Source of the DNA: Variovorax soli NBRC 106424
GTDB taxonomy: Bacteria; Pseudomonadota; Gammaproteobacteria; Burkholderiales; Burkholderiaceae_C
Length of the DNA: 32,482 nt
Reading direction: 5' to 3'
NCBI RefSeq assembly: GCF_001591385.1
Contig: NZ_BCUU01000058.1
Coordinates: forward strand, 1 to 32,482
The notes below the pieces were generated by a model, which was not told the origin of the DNA, searched no databases, and saw only the letters and a program-made list of their open reading frames with translations. Positions within the stretch are counted from its first letter, which is position 1. Each line of letters begins with the position of its first letter. The translations under genes and the position numbers were made by a program. Positions 31,206 to 32,482 of the stretch are shown here, one piece after another.

Positions 31206-31658
31206 ATGTCCACAGATTCATATTTGCCGGCCGAGGACGCTCCCGGCTTCGCCCAGCGGTCTTCCGAGCGGCCCTCCGAGCCTGGCCGCGAAGACACCGC
31301 GCAGGACTCGGCAGCGCAGCAGGTGAAGGCGCGCGTGGGCAGGCTGCTCGACGATGCGCGCGACAGCGCACAGACGCAGGTCAACGAAACCAGGAACAGC
31401 GCCGCCGACGAACTGCACAACGTCGCCGGCGCACTGCGCGATGCGGCGCAGCGCGGCGAGGGCGACCCGCTGCTGGGGCTGACCGGCTCGGCCGCGGACG
31501 GCCTGGACCGCCTGTCGAGCGCCCTGCGCAACAAGGAGTTGAGCGCGATGGTGCGCGACGTGGAGTCGTTCGCGCGCGCCCAGCCGGTGGCGTTCTTCGG
31601 TTTTGCCCTGGCGACCGGCTTTCTGGCGGTTCGCTTCATGAAGGCCAGCCAGTCCTGA
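31206..31658 (+). CDS. DUF883 (ElaB/YqjD-like) membrane-anchored protein
   Basis: A 150-residue protein with a long polar, helix-forming region (AAQQVKARVGRLLDDARDSA, EVNETRNS-like repeats around ELHNVAGALRDAAQRGE) and a single C-terminal hydrophobic segment, PVAFFGFALATGFLAVRFM (about 126-144). This is the layout of ElaB/YqjD-type tail-anchored proteins, which attach to the inner membrane and in E. coli bind ribosomes in stationary phase. The ATG has AGGAGG six bases upstream. It is the first gene of a three-gene operon with a YqjE-like and a DUF3618 protein, the common arrangement in Burkholderiales, often tied to stress or envelope physiology. Confidence 0.82.
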   Translation: MSTDSYLPAEDAPGFAQRSSERPSEPGREDTAQDSAAQQVKARVGRLLDDARDSAQTQVNETRNSAADELHNVAGALRDAAQRGEGDPLLGLTGSAADGLDRLSSALRNKELSAMVRDVESFARAQPVAFFGFALATGFLAVRFMKASQS

Positions 31659-31667
31659 AAGGAGCCC

Positions 31668-32180
31668 ATGATGAATTCCACATTCGCAGGCCCCGCCGCC
31701 AGCACGCCGGACGCGGCCGGTTATTCCACCGACGCCGACATGCGCAACAGGTCGGACGATGCCCGTGACGAGTCGCGCCGCGGGCGCACCGACGATTCAG
31801 AATCGGTCACCGGGCTGCTCGGCCGGCTGTGGCGCGACACCGCCGCGCTGGTGCAGGACGAGGTCGAACTGGCCAAGGCCGAGGTGTCCGAGAAGACCAC
31901 CCGCGCAGCGGTGAGCATCGGGGTCATCGCCATCGGCGGCGCGGTGCTGCTCGCCGGTTTCGTCATCCTGCTGTTGGCGGCGGTGAATGCGCTCGGGCCG
32001 CTGCTGCCGGCGGACATTGCGCACTGGCTCGCGCCGGCCATCGTTGGGCTGGTGGTGATCGTCATCGGCTTCGTCATGGTGTCGGGCGGCGTCAAGGCGC
32101 TGGACATGAAGGAGCTTGCACCGCGCCGCACCATGGAGTCGCTGCGGCGCGACACCAACATGGTGAAGGAGCATGTATGA
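31668..32180 (+). CDS. YqjE-like 'phage holin family' (DUF1469) membrane protein
   Basis: A 170-residue protein with a polar N-terminal region of about 45 residues, then the family core LLGRLWRDTAALVQDEVELA and KAEVSEKTTRAAVSIGVIAI, and two membrane helices (about 82-108 and 118-142). The family is labelled phage holin, but no phage genes are near; this is the chromosomal YqjE group that accompanies DUF883 proteins. The ATG at 31668 follows AAAGGAG. Its stop TGA overlaps the next gene's ATG as ATGA. Its role is unknown; a membrane scaffold is a guess. Confidence 0.85.
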   Translation: MMNSTFAGPAASTPDAAGYSTDADMRNRSDDARDESRRGRTDDSESVTGLLGRLWRDTAALVQDEVELAKAEVSEKTTRAAVSIGVIAIGGAVLLAGFVILLLAAVNALGPLLPADIAHWLAPAIVGLVVIVIGFVMVSGGVKALDMKELAPRRTMESLRRDTNMVKEHV

Positions 32181-32482
32181 ACCACGACCGCAACTCGGCC
32201 CAGATTCAGGCCGACATCCAGCGCACCCGCAGCGAACTCGACCGCACGCTGACGCTGCTCGAGCGCCGGCTCGAACCCCGGCGCCTGGTGGACCAGGGCG
32301 TGGACTACCTGCGCCACAACGGCGCCAGCGAATACTTCTACAGCCTGGGCCGCTCGGCCCGCGAGCAGCCGCTGCCACTGGCGCTGGTGGGCGTGGGCCT
32401 GGCCTGGATGATGATGACCAACGGCCGCTCGGCCGCCGCGCCGGACGGCCGCGTGCGTGACGACACCGACGGCGCCGCCGAC
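32177..32482 (+). CDS. DUF3618 protein, N-terminal part (cut by window edge)
   Basis: The first 102 codons are present. The N terminus has AQIQADIQRTRSELDRTLTL, the DUF3618 pattern (I-x-x-D-I-x-x-T-R-x-E-L), then LERRLEPRRLVDQGVDYLRH, and a hydrophobic stretch PLALVGVGLAWMMMTNG that ends in a polar tail at the window edge. DUF3618 proteins sit in the membrane and follow YqjE-like genes in this operon type. The start is coupled to the upstream stop by ATGA. Function is unknown. Confidence 0.8.
   Translation, partial: MNHDRNSAQIQADIQRTRSELDRTLTLLERRLEPRRLVDQGVDYLRHNGASEYFYSLGRSAREQPLPLALVGVGLAWMMMTNGRSAAAPDGRVRDDTDGAAD

Noticed and set aside
31668..32180. Prophage holin
   Set aside because: The family label is misleading. 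No phage genes are present and the DUF883/YqjE/DUF3618 order is a chromosomal operon.

Overview
The window looks like the chromosome of a high-GC betaproteobacterium, most likely a Comamonadaceae member close to Variovorax. The clues are gene content rather than an RNA marker: a persulfide dioxygenase-rhodanese fusion, a Bug-type (TctC) solute-binding protein, a CnbZ-type deaminase, a Liv transporter operon with embedded CoA ligases, and a DUF883/YqjE/DUF3618 envelope operon. No rRNA, tRNA, CRISPR, transposase or prophage genes were seen.

Region 1 (1-3132) holds a partial methyltransferase, a 1-Cys peroxiredoxin followed by a persulfide dioxygenase-rhodanese fusion (peroxide and sulfide handling), and a secreted class-2-type lipase, all on the minus strand.

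Region 2 (3219-14959) is the most interesting part. It is a long, tightly packed minus-strand catabolic operon with a divergent GntR/FCD regulator. In transcription order it encodes a Bug solute-binding protein, a three-subunit molybdenum hydroxylase (CoxL/M/S type), a single-chain LigB+LigA extradiol dioxygenase, a group A flavin monooxygenase, a CoxG-type protein, a gamma-glutamyltransferase-family Ntn hydrolase, an FAH-family hydrolase and a CnbZ-like deaminase. Four ATGA/GTGA stop-start overlaps and a 1-nt gap tie the middle genes together. The order suggests hydroxylation next to a ring nitrogen, a second hydroxylation, extradiol ring opening, then removal of nitrogen and hydrolysis. I infer an N-heteroaromatic or amino-aromatic acid pathway; the substrate is not known. 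A symmetric set of four GTAT/ATAC half-sites lies between the regulator and the operon.

Region 3 (14964-17369) has an O-methyltransferase, a DUF2200 gene broken by a 1-bp frameshift, a small membrane protein and a GNAT acetyltransferase.

Region 4 (17418-26859) is a complete branched-chain-amino-acid-type ABC transporter (LivG, H, M, K, F) bracketed by two AMP-binding CoA ligases. It is divergent from a Crp/Fnr-family regulator, with a perfect 18-bp palindrome between them. The operon probably imports and CoA-activates an aromatic or other organic acid. Unusual hairpins separate livK from livF and livH from livM.

Region 5 (26939-32482) carries a periplasmic PEBP protein, a three-helix membrane protein with a cyclic-nucleotide-binding domain, an MFS exporter, a NIPSNAP protein, a compositionally different stretch with one unrecognised small exported or membrane protein, and the start of a DUF883/YqjE/DUF3618 operon cut by the window end.
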